DNA of 64,000 bases from an uncultured Sulfurovum sp. Its GTDB lineage: Bacteria > Campylobacterota > Campylobacteria > Campylobacterales > Sulfurovaceae. Each line of letters starts with the position of its first letter. Positions within the stretch are counted from its first letter, which is position 1. Made by a program: the position numbers and the translations under genes. Of this stretch, positions 42,417 to 50,734 are shown in pieces. Location of the stretch: assembly GCA_902727915.1 (NCBI GenBank), contig CACVAU010000064.1, positions 1 through 64,000 of the forward strand, written 5' to 3'. Below the pieces are notes generated by a model, which was given only the letters and a program-made list of their open reading frames with translations, was not told the origin of the DNA and made no database searches.

Positions 42417-43655
42417 ATGAGAAACTACGACTGCATCGTTATTGGTGCAGGAGCAGCTGGTATGATGGCTGCCATTACAGCAGCCAAAAAGAACCTAACT
42501 GTTCTAATTCTTGAAAAACTTCCTAAAATAGCTGCCAAACTAAAAGCCACAGGTGGTGGACGCTGTAACCTAACAAATACCCTATCAAACGAAGAGTTTA
42601 TGTCAAAATTTGGACGTGAAGGTCGTTTTATGACCCCTGCTCTTGAAAGCTTAGATCATAAAGAACTACAAACTTTTTTTAACAACTTAGGAGTTGAAAC
42701 TCATGCCCCTGATGGCTTTAGAGTGTTTCCTGTAGGTCATGATGCAATGAGTATTATTAAAGCTTTAAAAAAAGAGATGGAACGATTAGGTGTGAAAGTC
42801 ATTACTTCACAAAAAGTTGAAGCCTTAGAACATAACAATGAACAGGTAACAGCTGTTTTAACACAAAATAATACCTACTACAGTTCAAAGGTCATTATGG
42901 CTTCTGGTGGTATGGGTTATCCCATTTTAGGTGCAGAAGGTGATGGTTATCCATTAGCCCAATCAGTTGGACATAAAGTAACTGACATTCACCCAGCCAT
43001 GATGCCTCTCAAAACCAAAGAACTTTGGGGAGCTAACTGTCGTGCAGATACCATTGCGAAAGTTGAAATGCACGTTGATATTAAAAAATATAAAAAACTT
43101 CATGCTAAGGGTGATTTAATATTTACCAAAAATGGTATTAGAGGGCCTGTTGTCCTCGACTTTTCGAGAGAAATTACCCCTCTTCTAGCAAAATTTGATG
43201 AAGTGCCTATTCTTATGAACCTTACCAAAGGCATGAATGAAGAAGATATACGTGAACATTTTAAAAAACTACAAAAAGATAATCCTCACATTACAACGCT
43301 GGAACTTATAAAAACGCTACTTCCTAAATCAGTAAGCATGGCACTCTGTGAACTCTCAAGAGTTGAAGACCCTACTTTAACACTCAAAAAAATCACTGGT
43401 GTTTCACGTGATAAACTTATTAAATTATTAGCTTGGACACCATTAACAATTAATGGTCATGATGGCTTCAAACTTGCCATGATTACCCGTGGAGGGATTT
43501 CTTTAAAAGAGATAAATCCAAATACCATGCAAAGTAAAAAAATGAAGGGTTTATATTTTTGTGGAGAAGTCATGAACCTAGATGGTCCATGTGGAGGGTA
43601 TAACTTACAATGGTCATTTGCAAGTGGGTTTTTAGCTGGAAAGCTCTTACCGTAG
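42417..43655 (+). CDS. HI0933/YhiN family flavoprotein
   Basis: A 412-residue NAD(P)/FAD-dependent oxidoreductase. FAD-binding 'VIGAGAAGMMAAITAAKKNLTVLILEK' at the N-terminus, the family block 'KLKATGGGRCNLTN', 'SGGMGYPILGAEGDGYPLAQSVGH', and the C-terminal 'MITRGGISLKEINPNTMQSK', 'GLYFCGEVMNLDGPCGGYNLQWSFASG' are all typical of the HI0933 family. Members have been suggested to act on aminoacetone or tRNA but the substrate is uncertain. Third gene after ybeY and the antiporter. Confidence 0.88.
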   Translation: MRNYDCIVIGAGAAGMMAAITAAKKNLTVLILEKLPKIAAKLKATGGGRCNLTNTLSNEEFMSKFGREGRFMTPALESLDHKELQTFFNNLGVETHAPDGFRVFPVGHDAMSIIKALKKEMERLGVKVITSQKVEALEHNNEQVTAVLTQNNTYYSSKVIMASGGMGYPILGAEGDGYPLAQSVGHKVTDIHPAMMPLKTKELWGANCRADTIAKVEMHVDIKKYKKLHAKGDLIFTKNGIRGPVVLDFSREITPLLAKFDEVPILMNLTKGMNEEDIREHFKKLQKDNPHITTLELIKTLLPKSVSMALCELSRVEDPTLTLKKITGVSRDKLIKLLAWTPLTINGHDGFKLAMITRGGISLKEINPNTMQSKKMKGLYFCGEVMNLDGPCGGYNLQWSFASGFLAGKLLP

Positions 43656-43675
43656 GTTCAATTTTATCGAACCTA
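43653..43675. terminator. Hairpin between the YhiN-like gene and the M24 peptidase
   Basis: TAGGTTC (43653-43659) pairs with GAACCTA (43669-43675) over a 9-base A/T loop. It overlaps the stop codons of the two convergent genes. Confidence 0.55.
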
Positions 43676-44692
43676 TAAAATCTCAGCCCGACCATTTTGC
43701 ATAACCACCATGTCTTCAATACGAATACCAAATTCACCAGGAATATAAATACCAGGTTCAACCGTATAGACCATTCCATCTTCCACTTTCATTTCAGATT
43801 TTGCACTAATATAAGGCATCTCATGAATGTCTAAACCCACACCATGACCTGTAGAATGAACATAATATTGACCATAACCAGCTTTGGTAATAATGTCCCG
43901 TGTAAAGGCATCTATCTTATTAGCTTTCATTCCCGAACGTGCTTTTTCAATGGCATTATCATGAGCCTTTAAGACCAAATCATACGCTTTTTGGATTTTT
44001 TTCTTTTTAAACTTCTGTGCATAACCAAATTTAAAATCTTCCGTAGCAGAAATGGTACGTGTTCGGTCAGAGCAATAGCGTTTATATTTTAATCCAGCAT
44101 CGACCAACAGTAAATCATTGGTTTTTAATTTTGTTTTTGTGGGCAAAGCATGAGGTTTGGCAGCGTTAGCATTCACAGCTGTTATGGGGTCAAAAGAGAG
44201 TTCATACTTTCCTTTTTTTGAAAGCATTGCTTTTCCCATAAAAGTCAACATTTTTTCATCTTGATTAAAACCATGTTTATGAATAAGGTCAGCAAAATCA
44301 TTAAAGGCAGAGGCCCCCAGTTTAGCAGCTTTTCGTAAAAGAAGAAGCTCTTCAGAACTTTTAATAACCCGTTTTCTATGTGAAAAATCTAGACTGCTTT
44401 TAAAATTAATTTTTAAGTTTTCAGATAACTTTTCAAAATGAAAAATACTCCACTCTTTTGGATCATAGACTATCTTTTTGATATTAGACTTTTTAATAAG
44501 CTTATTAGCTTCACCATATAAATCACCATTAATAATAACCATAGCACCTTGCACAAGCTCTTGTGCTTCAACGGTATAACGTGAATCGGTAATAAAAAAA
44601 GATTCACTTCCTAGTTTTAAAAACAATGCATTATCTGAACTAAAGCCACACTCATAATAGATGGCATTTTCGTCTTTTACTATGTAATTCAT
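43673..44692 (-). CDS. M24 family aminopeptidase (Xaa-Pro type)
   Basis: A 339-residue creatinase-fold peptidase that removes N-terminal residues before proline. The N-terminal domain (1-120) is non-catalytic; the C-terminal pita-bread domain has the dimetal ligands in 'LLVDAGLKYKRYCSDRTRT' (two Asp), 'VHSTGHGVGLDIHE' (His), 'VYTVEPGIYIPGEFGIRIEDMV' (two Glu). Short PepQ/PepP form. It follows aroQ by 38 bases and is likely in its operon. Confidence 0.88.
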   Translation of the reverse strand: MNYIVKDENAIYYECGFSSDNALFLKLGSESFFITDSRYTVEAQELVQGAMVIINGDLYGEANKLIKKSNIKKIVYDPKEWSIFHFEKLSENLKINFKSSLDFSHRKRVIKSSEELLLLRKAAKLGASAFNDFADLIHKHGFNQDEKMLTFMGKAMLSKKGKYELSFDPITAVNANAAKPHALPTKTKLKTNDLLLVDAGLKYKRYCSDRTRTISATEDFKFGYAQKFKKKKIQKAYDLVLKAHDNAIEKARSGMKANKIDAFTRDIITKAGYGQYYVHSTGHGVGLDIHEMPYISAKSEMKVEDGMVYTVEPGIYIPGEFGIRIEDMVVMQNGRAEIL

Positions 44693-44730
44693 AGGAAGTT
44701 TTCCTTTTAAGTTTTTTAAATTATTTTTTA

Positions 44731-45222
44731 TTATCTTTGTAAATTTTGTTGTGCAACTTGTGCTGCTTGAGCTTCTTTCATGGCAGCTACTTCATTCATA
44801 ATCTGAATAATAGCAATCATTCCTAAGTGGTAAGACATTGGGCCAAAACCAGCAATTTGTCCAGCACATACAGGAGCTGTTAGAGACTTATGTCTAAACT
44901 CTTCTCGTTGGTGAATATTTGAAAGATGCACTTCAACGGTTGGAATATTAATAGCAGAAATGGCATCACGAATCGCAATAGAAGTGTGCGTATAAGCAGC
45001 AGGATTAATAATAATACCATCAGCATCACCATAACACTCTTGAAGTCTATCTACAATTTCACCCTCTAAATTTGACTGAAAAAATTCAATTTCTACATTG
45101 TTTTGCTTTGCCACACCCTCTATTTGTCTGTGAATGTCTTCGAGTTTCATTTGTCCATAAATATTTTGTTCTCTCATTCCGAGCATGTTAAGGTTTGGAC
45201 CTTGGATTACCACTACTTTCAT
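44731..45222 (-). CDS. aroQ: 3-Dehydroquinate dehydratase type II AroQ
   Basis: Third step of the shikimate pathway. Family motifs: [16 protein letters not shown] (with the lid Arg/Tyr), '[18 protein letters not shown]', '[19 protein letters not shown]' and '[17 protein letters not shown]' with the catalytic His. Length 163 residues is slightly longer than usual because of an Ala/Gln-rich tail ([18 protein letters not shown]). First gene of a pair with the M24 peptidase. Confidence 0.94.
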   Translation of the reverse strand: MKVVVIQGPNLNMLGMREQNIYGQMKLEDIHRQIEGVAKQNNVEIEFFQSNLEGEIVDRLQECYGDADGIIINPAAYTHTSIAIRDAISAINIPTVEVHLSNIHQREEFRHKSLTAPVCAGQIAGFGPMSYHLGMIAIIQIMNEVAAMKEAQAAQVAQQNLQR

Positions 45223-45266
45223 TTTTTCAAGCCTTGTTTATTTATTTGAAAATCATTTTAGCGAAA

Positions 45267-46388
45267 TTAACGCTTAAAAACAATATTCCCATCCACATAA
45301 ACTTCAGAGACTTTAAATGCCTCATCAAAGAGCACCAAATCAGCCTCAAACCCCTTTTCTATAATGCCTTTATTGAGTTTTAGTTTCTTAGCAGGAATGC
45401 TCGTAACCATGGCGATTAAAGCAGGTAGTCCAATCTCTGTATGTTCATAAAAGTTCTTCAAGGCTTCATTCAGTTTTAAAACCGAACCAGCTAAAGTACC
45501 ATCTTCAAGTCGTGCTTCTCCCTCTTTTACCAACACTTTTTGACCACCAATCTCAGAGACTCCCTCATGCAAACACCCTGCTCTCATCGCATCGGTAATC
45601 AAAATTAACTGCTCTTTTTTAAGTTTATGCAACAACTTAAAAAAAGAAGAGTGTATGTGTACCAAATCTGCAATAACATCACAAGAGACCTCATCGGCTT
45701 GGAGTACTGCACCCACAATCCCTGGTTCTCTGTGGTGCAAAGGATTCATGGCATTAAACAGATGTGTCGCATGAGACACCCCCCAAGAAAAACTCTCTTT
45801 ACACTCATGGTAAGAAGCATCCGAATGTCCAATGCTCAAAAGTATATGAGGATATTTTTTACTGATATACTCCACAAACTCTCGCCCACCTTCAACCTCT
45901 GGTGCAATGGTTATCATCTTCACAATATCCATATAAGCTTCTATCAATTGCCTATTTGGTTTTTGAATATGCTGGGGATTTTGAGCACCCTGTTTAATAG
46001 CATTGATAAAAGGGCCTTCCAAATGCACTCCCAAAATTTTTGCATTCCCTTTTCCCTCAAAATTTTTCACATTCAACAACGCTTTGTCAATCTCTTCAGC
46101 ACTCATCGTCATCGTCGTGGCTAAAAAAGAAGTTGTTCCTGTTTGAAGTATACTCTTAGCAATGCCATCCAAAGCCTCAACCGTTCCATCCATTACATCA
46201 TGACCATTTGAACCGTGTATATGGATGTCAATAAACCCAGCAGAGAGGTAAAGCCCTTGTGCATCTATTAACTCTGTATGGTCAGGTACATCTTGACTTA
46301 AAGAGACTATCCTCTCATCAAAAGTCAAAGCATACCCTTCTAAAACCTCTTCTTGTGTAATTATTTTTGCGTTTATTATGGTTTTCAT
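45267..46388 (-). CDS. nagA: N-acetylglucosamine-6-phosphate deacetylase NagA
   Basis: Removes acetate from GlcNAc-6-phosphate during amino-sugar or peptidoglycan recycling. The amidohydrolase fold is complete: 'DIHIHGSNGHDVMDG', 'GVHLEGPFIN' (metal Glu), 'SIGHSDASYHEC', 'GVSHATHLFNAMNPLHHREPG', catalytic Asp in 'LITDAMRAG', and the C-terminal 'LVLFDEAFKVSEVYVDG'. It starts one base into the stop codon of the Sua5-like gene (TAATG), so it is the last gene of a strongly overlapped five-gene run headed by a Fic toxin-antitoxin pair. No nagB or GlcNAc transporter is in the window. Confidence 0.92.
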   Translation of the reverse strand: MKTIINAKIITQEEVLEGYALTFDERIVSLSQDVPDHTELIDAQGLYLSAGFIDIHIHGSNGHDVMDGTVEALDGIAKSILQTGTTSFLATTMTMSAEEIDKALLNVKNFEGKGNAKILGVHLEGPFINAIKQGAQNPQHIQKPNRQLIEAYMDIVKMITIAPEVEGGREFVEYISKKYPHILLSIGHSDASYHECKESFSWGVSHATHLFNAMNPLHHREPGIVGAVLQADEVSCDVIADLVHIHSSFFKLLHKLKKEQLILITDAMRAGCLHEGVSEIGGQKVLVKEGEARLEDGTLAGSVLKLNEALKNFYEHTEIGLPALIAMVTSIPAKKLKLNKGIIEKGFEADLVLFDEAFKVSEVYVDGNIVFKR

Positions 46389-46840
46389 TAACGAATTAAC
46401 CTCATGTTTGTTTGGCTTAATTTATAAATGGTAGATGCCTTTCCATTTCGTACTTTAGGAAAAGAAATAATCACCTCTGCATTGTCTCTTGCATAAGTCT
46501 CATCATACTCTGCTCCACTCAAATTCGCCGAAGAAGAAAACACCCATCCCAGTCTGTCCAAAAGTAAATTATGCTCCGTATTTTTCACTACACGAAAAGA
46601 CAAGCCATTAGGCATGATGAACGTTGTTCGTTTCGCTCTACGCACTCGGTTCTTATATTTGTTTGGCACTCTACTAAAGGTTTTTAATGTCTCTAAGGAG
46701 TTTACTACTTGAATGTAATGTTTGTTTGGCTTTCTTTGTTTTGCTTTGTCTATTTTATTTGAGTCTTGGGAGACGTAACCTATGGTGGTGTCGGTTTGGG
46801 TTAGGTAGAGGTTAGGGTTGGAATAACTAGTAAAAATCAT
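46388..46840 (-). CDS. Short Sua5/YciO/YrdC-like protein
   Basis: A 150-residue member of the YrdC-fold family related to threonylcarbamoyl-AMP synthases (tRNA t6A). 'YLTQTDTTIGYVSQDSNKI' corresponds to the PTET..GL substrate loop, 'KQRKPNKHYIQVV' to the KxR..K block, and 'GWVFSSSANLSGAEYDET' to the SSANxSG motif. It is shorter than TsaC (about 190), lacking part of the N-terminus; short forms of this type exist across Campylobacterota. It overlaps both neighbours by one base (TAATG). Confidence 0.75.
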   Translation of the reverse strand: MIFTSYSNPNLYLTQTDTTIGYVSQDSNKIDKAKQRKPNKHYIQVVNSLETLKTFSRVPNKYKNRVRRAKRTTFIMPNGLSFRVVKNTEHNLLLDRLGWVFSSSANLSGAEYDETYARDNAEVIISFPKVRNGKASTIYKLSQTNMRLIR

Positions 46841-47505
46841 TAATCTAAATTTATCTTTTCTTTAATTTTTAATATATCTAAATCTAGTTTTTCTAAAAAA
46901 TTTTTCCACTCTTCCCAACTATTCTCATATATTTTTTGATAAATAATTCTTTTTTTTTCTTCATTGTTTAGTATTTGGTCTGATATACTTTGATTGTCTA
47001 AAGGGTAATAAAAATCCACATTAATTAGTTCACTATCAAAAGTTTGCACTTTATCTTTTAATATGCCATAAGCTTCAAGTAAACCTATAGATAAATAAAG
47101 ATGATTCATATCTATGATACTTTTTATATCATAAAAAACCGTTATATAAATATCAAGAAAATCACTAGAATCATACCCAATAAATTCTCCTCCCAAATTA
47201 TCGTCATAAATATCCCTATTAAACAGTGATATTTTTTTATTCAACTGATCATATATTTCTATTTTCTTTTCAAATAATCTTTGATATGTAATTTGAGAAA
47301 TTTGATGGCTATGTTCTAGTTCTTGCTTATATATATTAATTTCTGATTTTAATTCTTCTAACTCTTTACTATATTTAGACTTCTCTTCTTCCAAAGCTAA
47401 CTTAATCCACATTATAAAAATAATATTAACTACAACAGCAACAATTATCAGTACAATTCCTATGTCACCATATTCATTCAATAAGTTTTTAGCTAAATCA
47501 TTCAT
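46840..47505 (-). CDS. Membrane-anchored coiled-coil protein, unknown function
   Basis: I do not recognise this family. A single membrane segment (about 14-37, GIVLIIVAVVVNIIFIMWIK) is followed by a charged coiled coil (38-90, EEEKSKYSKELEELKSEINI onward) and then a soluble helical domain to residue 221. The codon use is especially A/T-rich compared with flanking metabolic genes, hinting at acquisition together with the Fic pair. Start and stop overlap fic (4 bases, ATGA) and the Sua5-like gene (1 base). Possibly a membrane partner or target of the Fic protein. Confidence 0.55.
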   Translation of the reverse strand: MNDLAKNLLNEYGDIGIVLIIVAVVVNIIFIMWIKLALEEEKSKYSKELEELKSEINIYKQELEHSHQISQITYQRLFEKKIEIYDQLNKKISLFNRDIYDDNLGGEFIGYDSSDFLDIYITVFYDIKSIIDMNHLYLSIGLLEAYGILKDKVQTFDSELINVDFYYPLDNQSISDQILNNEEKKRIIYQKIYENSWEEWKNFLEKLDLDILKIKEKINLD

Positions 47506-48110
47506 ATTTTTTTAATCCCCTCTAAAATAATCCTCTCCAACCCAGAACTATCAGCATACTGAACACACTCAATCGAAGCTTCAATATAAGCTCCATTATC
47601 AATAGCATTACTATAATCAATAAGCTTATACCCATTAAACAAAGCCAACATATCACAATACAAACGTGTAACTCTTCCATTAAGTTCATAAAAAGGATGT
47701 AATGCAATTAATTCACCTTGATAATACGCTAGTTTTTTAGCAAAAACTTCTTTGTCTTCTTTAACATTTACTAAATAATTATCTGATTTTAATTCATTGA
47801 AAATTCGTGTTGATTCACCATGTAGATATTGTGCTAAACAAAATTGCGAACCACCTTTACTCATGTTTACATCTCTGTAGACTCCTGAAAAGTCATAAAG
47901 TGATTCAAAGGTTTTTTTGTGGAGGTTTATAAAATAAGTTTCGTCTAAAAGAATATTTCTATTTAATTCAGAAGAAAACTTTAAATAAGCACTATCCAAA
48001 AGCTTCTTTTCTAAACTATGAATTAATTTGGCATCTTTTATATTTTTCTTATTTCTTGGTATACTTGTACCATCAATATAAATTGAACTTTTACTAAGAT
48101 GATACTTCAA
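47502..48110 (-). CDS. Fic-domain toxin-like protein (class I partner)
   Basis: A 202-residue Fic/DOC protein that would AMPylate or otherwise modify target proteins. The active loop is HPFYELNGRVTRLY (His138 catalytic, Asn144, Arg146, Arg149), close to the canonical HPFxxGNGRxxR but with Leu143 replacing the first glycine. 'LYDFSGVYRDVNMSKGGSQF' is the usual 'fAG.iR...i...g..F' flap region. It has no internal inhibitory helix; that is supplied by the upstream small gene, with which it overlaps by 17 bases. Whether the Gly-to-Leu change alters ATP use is open. Confidence 0.83.
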   Translation of the reverse strand: MKYHLSKSSIYIDGTSIPRNKKNIKDAKLIHSLEKKLLDSAYLKFSSELNRNILLDETYFINLHKKTFESLYDFSGVYRDVNMSKGGSQFCLAQYLHGESTRIFNELKSDNYLVNVKEDKEVFAKKLAYYQGELIALHPFYELNGRVTRLYCDMLALFNGYKLIDYSNAIDNGAYIEASIECVQYADSSGLERIILEGIKKI

Positions 48111-48360
48111 TCTTATGTTCTTTCATAAAAGCTTCAACTTCTAATTCATACTCTTTTGAAACAGGTTCATAGCCTTCAATACGCTGAGAGTTTTCAACAA
48201 CTTTAGCTATCTCTTCTTTAGACAATAGAGGCTTTTCCCCATAAGAAGTTTTAACATCTAAAACAAAACCATCTGCAAGTTTTTGGAGTTCATCTTGGAT
48301 GTTAATACCAGCTTCAACAAGCTGATTATAAAGGTCTGTATCTATCTGAATTGTTTGCAT
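48094..48360 (-). CDS. Fic antitoxin with SxxxEG inhibitory motif
   Basis: An 88-residue acidic protein. An N-terminal 'TIQIDTDLYNQLVEAGINIQDELQKLADGF' could be a dimerisation or DNA-binding part, followed by 'LLSKEEIAKVVENSQRIEGYEPVSKEYE'. The segment S58-QRI-E62-G63 matches the [S/T]xxxE[G/N] inhibitory helix of class I Fic antitoxins such as VbhA, whose Glu blocks ATP gamma-phosphate binding in the partner. Overlap with the Fic gene by 17 bases fits a toxin-antitoxin cassette, antitoxin first. Confidence 0.75.
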   Translation of the reverse strand: MQTIQIDTDLYNQLVEAGINIQDELQKLADGFVLDVKTSYGEKPLLSKEEIAKVVENSQRIEGYEPVSKEYELEVEAFMKEHKIEVSS

Positions 48361-48489
48361 GTTGAAACTCCTATTTTTATTTATTATAGCGTAAATAAGC
48401 CTTTGGACGAAATATGATTTGTAGGTAAGTTTTTATTAACAGTGAGTTGAAAATATCATCCTACAAGGCTTTATTTAAATTCAATTTTA

Positions 48490-49320
48490 TTAAGCATTCA
48501 AATCACTCAAAACACTCTCCAAAGTCTCAATCAACTCTAAAGTCACAAAAGTAATAAAAGGAACAATATCACCACTATCTGCTTCTTGTAAACCAGCCAA
48601 ATATTTTCTTTTCTTTTCACTTTTTAGTACAGCTGGGAAGAAGCCTTTGTTCATCAAAATAAGATTCATTAAAATCCTTGCTCCTCTTCCGTTTCCATCG
48701 TCAAATGCGTGAATACGTACTAAATTATAATGAACAATAGAAGCTACAAAAATAGGATGTAAAGTTTCAGAACTTTTTTCCATCCACTCTACTAACTTTT
48801 GCATTTGAGCTTGGACATGAATGGGTTCTACGTACTGATGAATCTCTCCACTGGGTAACAATAGATGGTTCGGCTGTTTTTTATACTCACCCGGTGTTGC
48901 TCGTTTTCGTGTAGCATTTCCTTTTTCATCCTGTGCATTGGTATAGCTAATTCCAGCAAGAATTAACGCATTTAATTCTTTGATGACTCCTTCACTAATT
49001 CTTCGTTGACTTGAAACTATATCGTACAAATAATCAATGGCTTCAAGATGGTTTTTTGCATCTAAAAAATCTTTAAATGGCTTTCCCTCAACCGTTAAAC
49101 CTTCGGTTAAAAAGAAATGTGTGTCACCTCTACTTAATGTACTTCCCTCAATGCTATTAGAGTTGTATGTCCAATCAATTTTTAGTTTTTGTAAAATGGT
49201 CGCCCATAGGTTAGAGTCAGTATCTTTTAATTTGTCAATTTGTTCTTTTAAAGCATCTGCTTTTTCAAAAAGAGACGCTAATGTTGGACTTGGTGTTTCG
49301 TTGTAGTATTGGGTCTTCAA
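48490..49320 (-). CDS. Self-inhibited (class II) Fic family protein
   Basis: A 276-residue Fic protein with its own N-terminal inhibitory helix: S54-NSI-E58-G59 in TYNSNSIEGSTLSRGDTHFF. The Fic core loop is HAFDDGNGRGAR (His204, Asn210, Arg212, Arg215), with Ala in place of the usual Pro. 'PGEYKKQPNHLLLPSGEIHQYV' is the flap that holds target peptides. The C-terminus lacks the winged-helix domain seen in some relatives. It follows pyrF by 15 bases. AMPylation is presumed; targets unknown. A 129-base gap separates it from the Fic antitoxin gene and shows no clear feature. Confidence 0.87.
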   Translation of the reverse strand: MKTQYYNETPSPTLASLFEKADALKEQIDKLKDTDSNLWATILQKLKIDWTYNSNSIEGSTLSRGDTHFFLTEGLTVEGKPFKDFLDAKNHLEAIDYLYDIVSSQRRISEGVIKELNALILAGISYTNAQDEKGNATRKRATPGEYKKQPNHLLLPSGEIHQYVEPIHVQAQMQKLVEWMEKSSETLHPIFVASIVHYNLVRIHAFDDGNGRGARILMNLILMNKGFFPAVLKSEKKRKYLAGLQEADSGDIVPFITFVTLELIETLESVLSDLNA

Positions 49321-49335
49321 TTGGCTTCCTTTATT

Positions 49336-50019
49336 TTAAATAACTTTTAAAATTCTTTCAACCTTTTCCGTAGGATTTTCATCTTTATAAATAGGACGAC
49401 CTATCACAGGAAAGTCAACACCCTCTTCTTTTGCTAACTCTAAAGTAGCCACACGTTCTTGGTCTCCTGCCTCTTCTCCAAAAGGTCTAATGCCTGGACA
49501 AAGGGTTAAAAACCCCTCTGAAGTTACATTTTTAATGGCTCTGCTTTCAAAGGTAGAACATACCACACCATCTAAACCATTTTTGTAAGACATTTTGGCA
49601 AACTGCTCTGCTTTTTCATTAATGCTCTTTTCATAAATAGAAGAAAAATTTTCTTCATCAAAAGAGGTCAAAGCTGTTACAGCTAACACTAGGGGTCTCT
49701 TTTCATAAGTGCTGAGTCTCTGCATAACTGTTTTCATGGCAATGCTTCCTGCTGAGGCGTGAATATTAAACATGTTTACACCCAATTTGGCAATCTCTTC
49801 AGCTGCGTCTGCCATGGTATTGGGAATATCATAAAGCTTTAAATCCAAAAATATTTTAAATTCAGGATTAATCTTTTTAAGTGCATCAATAAACGGTTTT
49901 CCATCTCTAATATAAGCTCTAAATCCAACTTTCATCCAAATGTTATGAGCCTTTAATGATTTAGCCAAAACCAAGTTCTCTTCTTGCGTTGGTAGGTCTA
50001 ATGCAACACATAATTCCAT
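49336..50019 (-). CDS. pyrF: Orotidine 5'-phosphate decarboxylase PyrF
   Basis: Last step of UMP synthesis. The 227-residue TIM barrel has '[20 protein letters not shown]', catalytic '[17 protein letters not shown]' (D-x-K-x-x-D), 'NIHASAGS', '[11 protein letters not shown]', '[20 protein letters not shown]' and '[12 protein letters not shown]'. Adjacent to, and divergent from, the cyclophilin gene. Confidence 0.95.
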   Translation of the reverse strand: MELCVALDLPTQEENLVLAKSLKAHNIWMKVGFRAYIRDGKPFIDALKKINPEFKIFLDLKLYDIPNTMADAAEEIAKLGVNMFNIHASAGSIAMKTVMQRLSTYEKRPLVLAVTALTSFDEENFSSIYEKSINEKAEQFAKMSYKNGLDGVVCSTFESRAIKNVTSEGFLTLCPGIRPFGEEAGDQERVATLELAKEEGVDFPVIGRPIYKDENPTEKVERILKVI

Positions 50020-50042
50020 CTAATACATCCCTTAATAAGTTT

Positions 50043-50051
50043 TGATATAAT
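50043..50051 (+). promoter_or_regulatory. Extended -10 promoter of the cyclophilin gene
   Basis: TGATATAAT (50043-50051) is a perfect TGnTATAAT extended -10. The start of transcription would be near 50058, giving a 25-base leader containing AAGGA before the ATG at 50083. Confidence 0.6.
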
Positions 50052-50082
50052 TCTAGCCAAATTATAAAAAATAAGGATTAAC

Positions 50083-50592
50083 ATGTCAAAAAGATATGAA
50101 GTAGCACAAGAGGTTATGGAGACGTATAACTACGCAAAGTTCAACACGTCAAAAGGAACTATTTGGATTAAACTCTATACCGAAGATGCACCCAATACAG
50201 TTGCAAACCTTGCACACTTAGCTGAAACAGGATTCTACAATGGTCTTAAATTTCACAGAGTAATCCCAGGATTTATGGCACAAGGTGGTTGTCCAAATAC
50301 AGCCAAAGATGCAAAAGGTATGCCAGGAACAGGTGGACCGGGTTGGAACATTGACTGTGAAACTGACACCAGTTTAGAACCACACAGAAGAGGAACACTC
50401 TCTATGGCACACGCTGGACCAAACACAGGTGGAAGTCAGTTTTTCATTACCTTTGTTCCAACACCACACTTAGATGGTGAGCATACGGTATATGGTGCTA
50501 TTGAACTTGACGATACAGAAAGCTTTGCTGTTTTAGATAAAATTGACCAAAATGATGACATCATTTCTGTAGAGGTTGTTGCTAGTCGATAG
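50083..50592 (+). CDS. Cyclophilin-type peptidyl-prolyl isomerase
   Basis: Catalyses prolyl cis-trans isomerisation during protein folding; no signal peptide, so cytosolic. The 169 residues show '[34 protein letters not shown]' with the catalytic Arg in [11 protein letters not shown], '[24 protein letters not shown]' and '[11 protein letters not shown]'. A short N-terminal extension ([20 protein letters not shown]) precedes the fold. Confidence 0.94.
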   Translation: MSKRYEVAQEVMETYNYAKFNTSKGTIWIKLYTEDAPNTVANLAHLAETGFYNGLKFHRVIPGFMAQGGCPNTAKDAKGMPGTGGPGWNIDCETDTSLEPHRRGTLSMAHAGPNTGGSQFFITFVPTPHLDGEHTVYGAIELDDTESFAVLDKIDQNDDIISVEVVASR

Positions 50593-50600
50593 CCTACTAT

Positions 50601-50632
50601 TAAGCTTACTTTCTTTTTAAGAAGTGAGCTTA
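50601..50632 (+). terminator. Imperfect hairpin after the cyclophilin gene
   Basis: TAAGCTTACTTTC (50601-50613) pairs with GAAGTGAGCTTA (50621-50632) with one G-U pair and one bulge around TTTTTAA. No T-run follows, so termination strength is uncertain. Confidence 0.4.
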
Positions 50633-50698
50633 AAATTCACACTTCATCTTTAATAAATAGTAAAAATAAGGATTTATATTATTTTTTATTATTTTTTA

Positions 50699-50707
50699 TG
50701 CTATACT
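50699..50707 (+). promoter_or_regulatory. Extended -10 promoter of the HAMP-PAS-GGDEF-EAL gene
   Basis: TGCTATACT (50699-50707) fits TGnTATAcT. Transcription would start near 50714; the leader carries AAAGGAGAA (50721-50729) six bases before the ATG at 50735. Confidence 0.5.
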
Positions 50708-50734
50708 ATTCTTCTAAATCAAAGGAGAAGCGAT

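Noticed and set aside
45627..46124. Long open frame opposite nagA
   Set aside because: It is the antisense shadow of a well-conserved deacetylase and has no recognisable domain or ribosome binding site.
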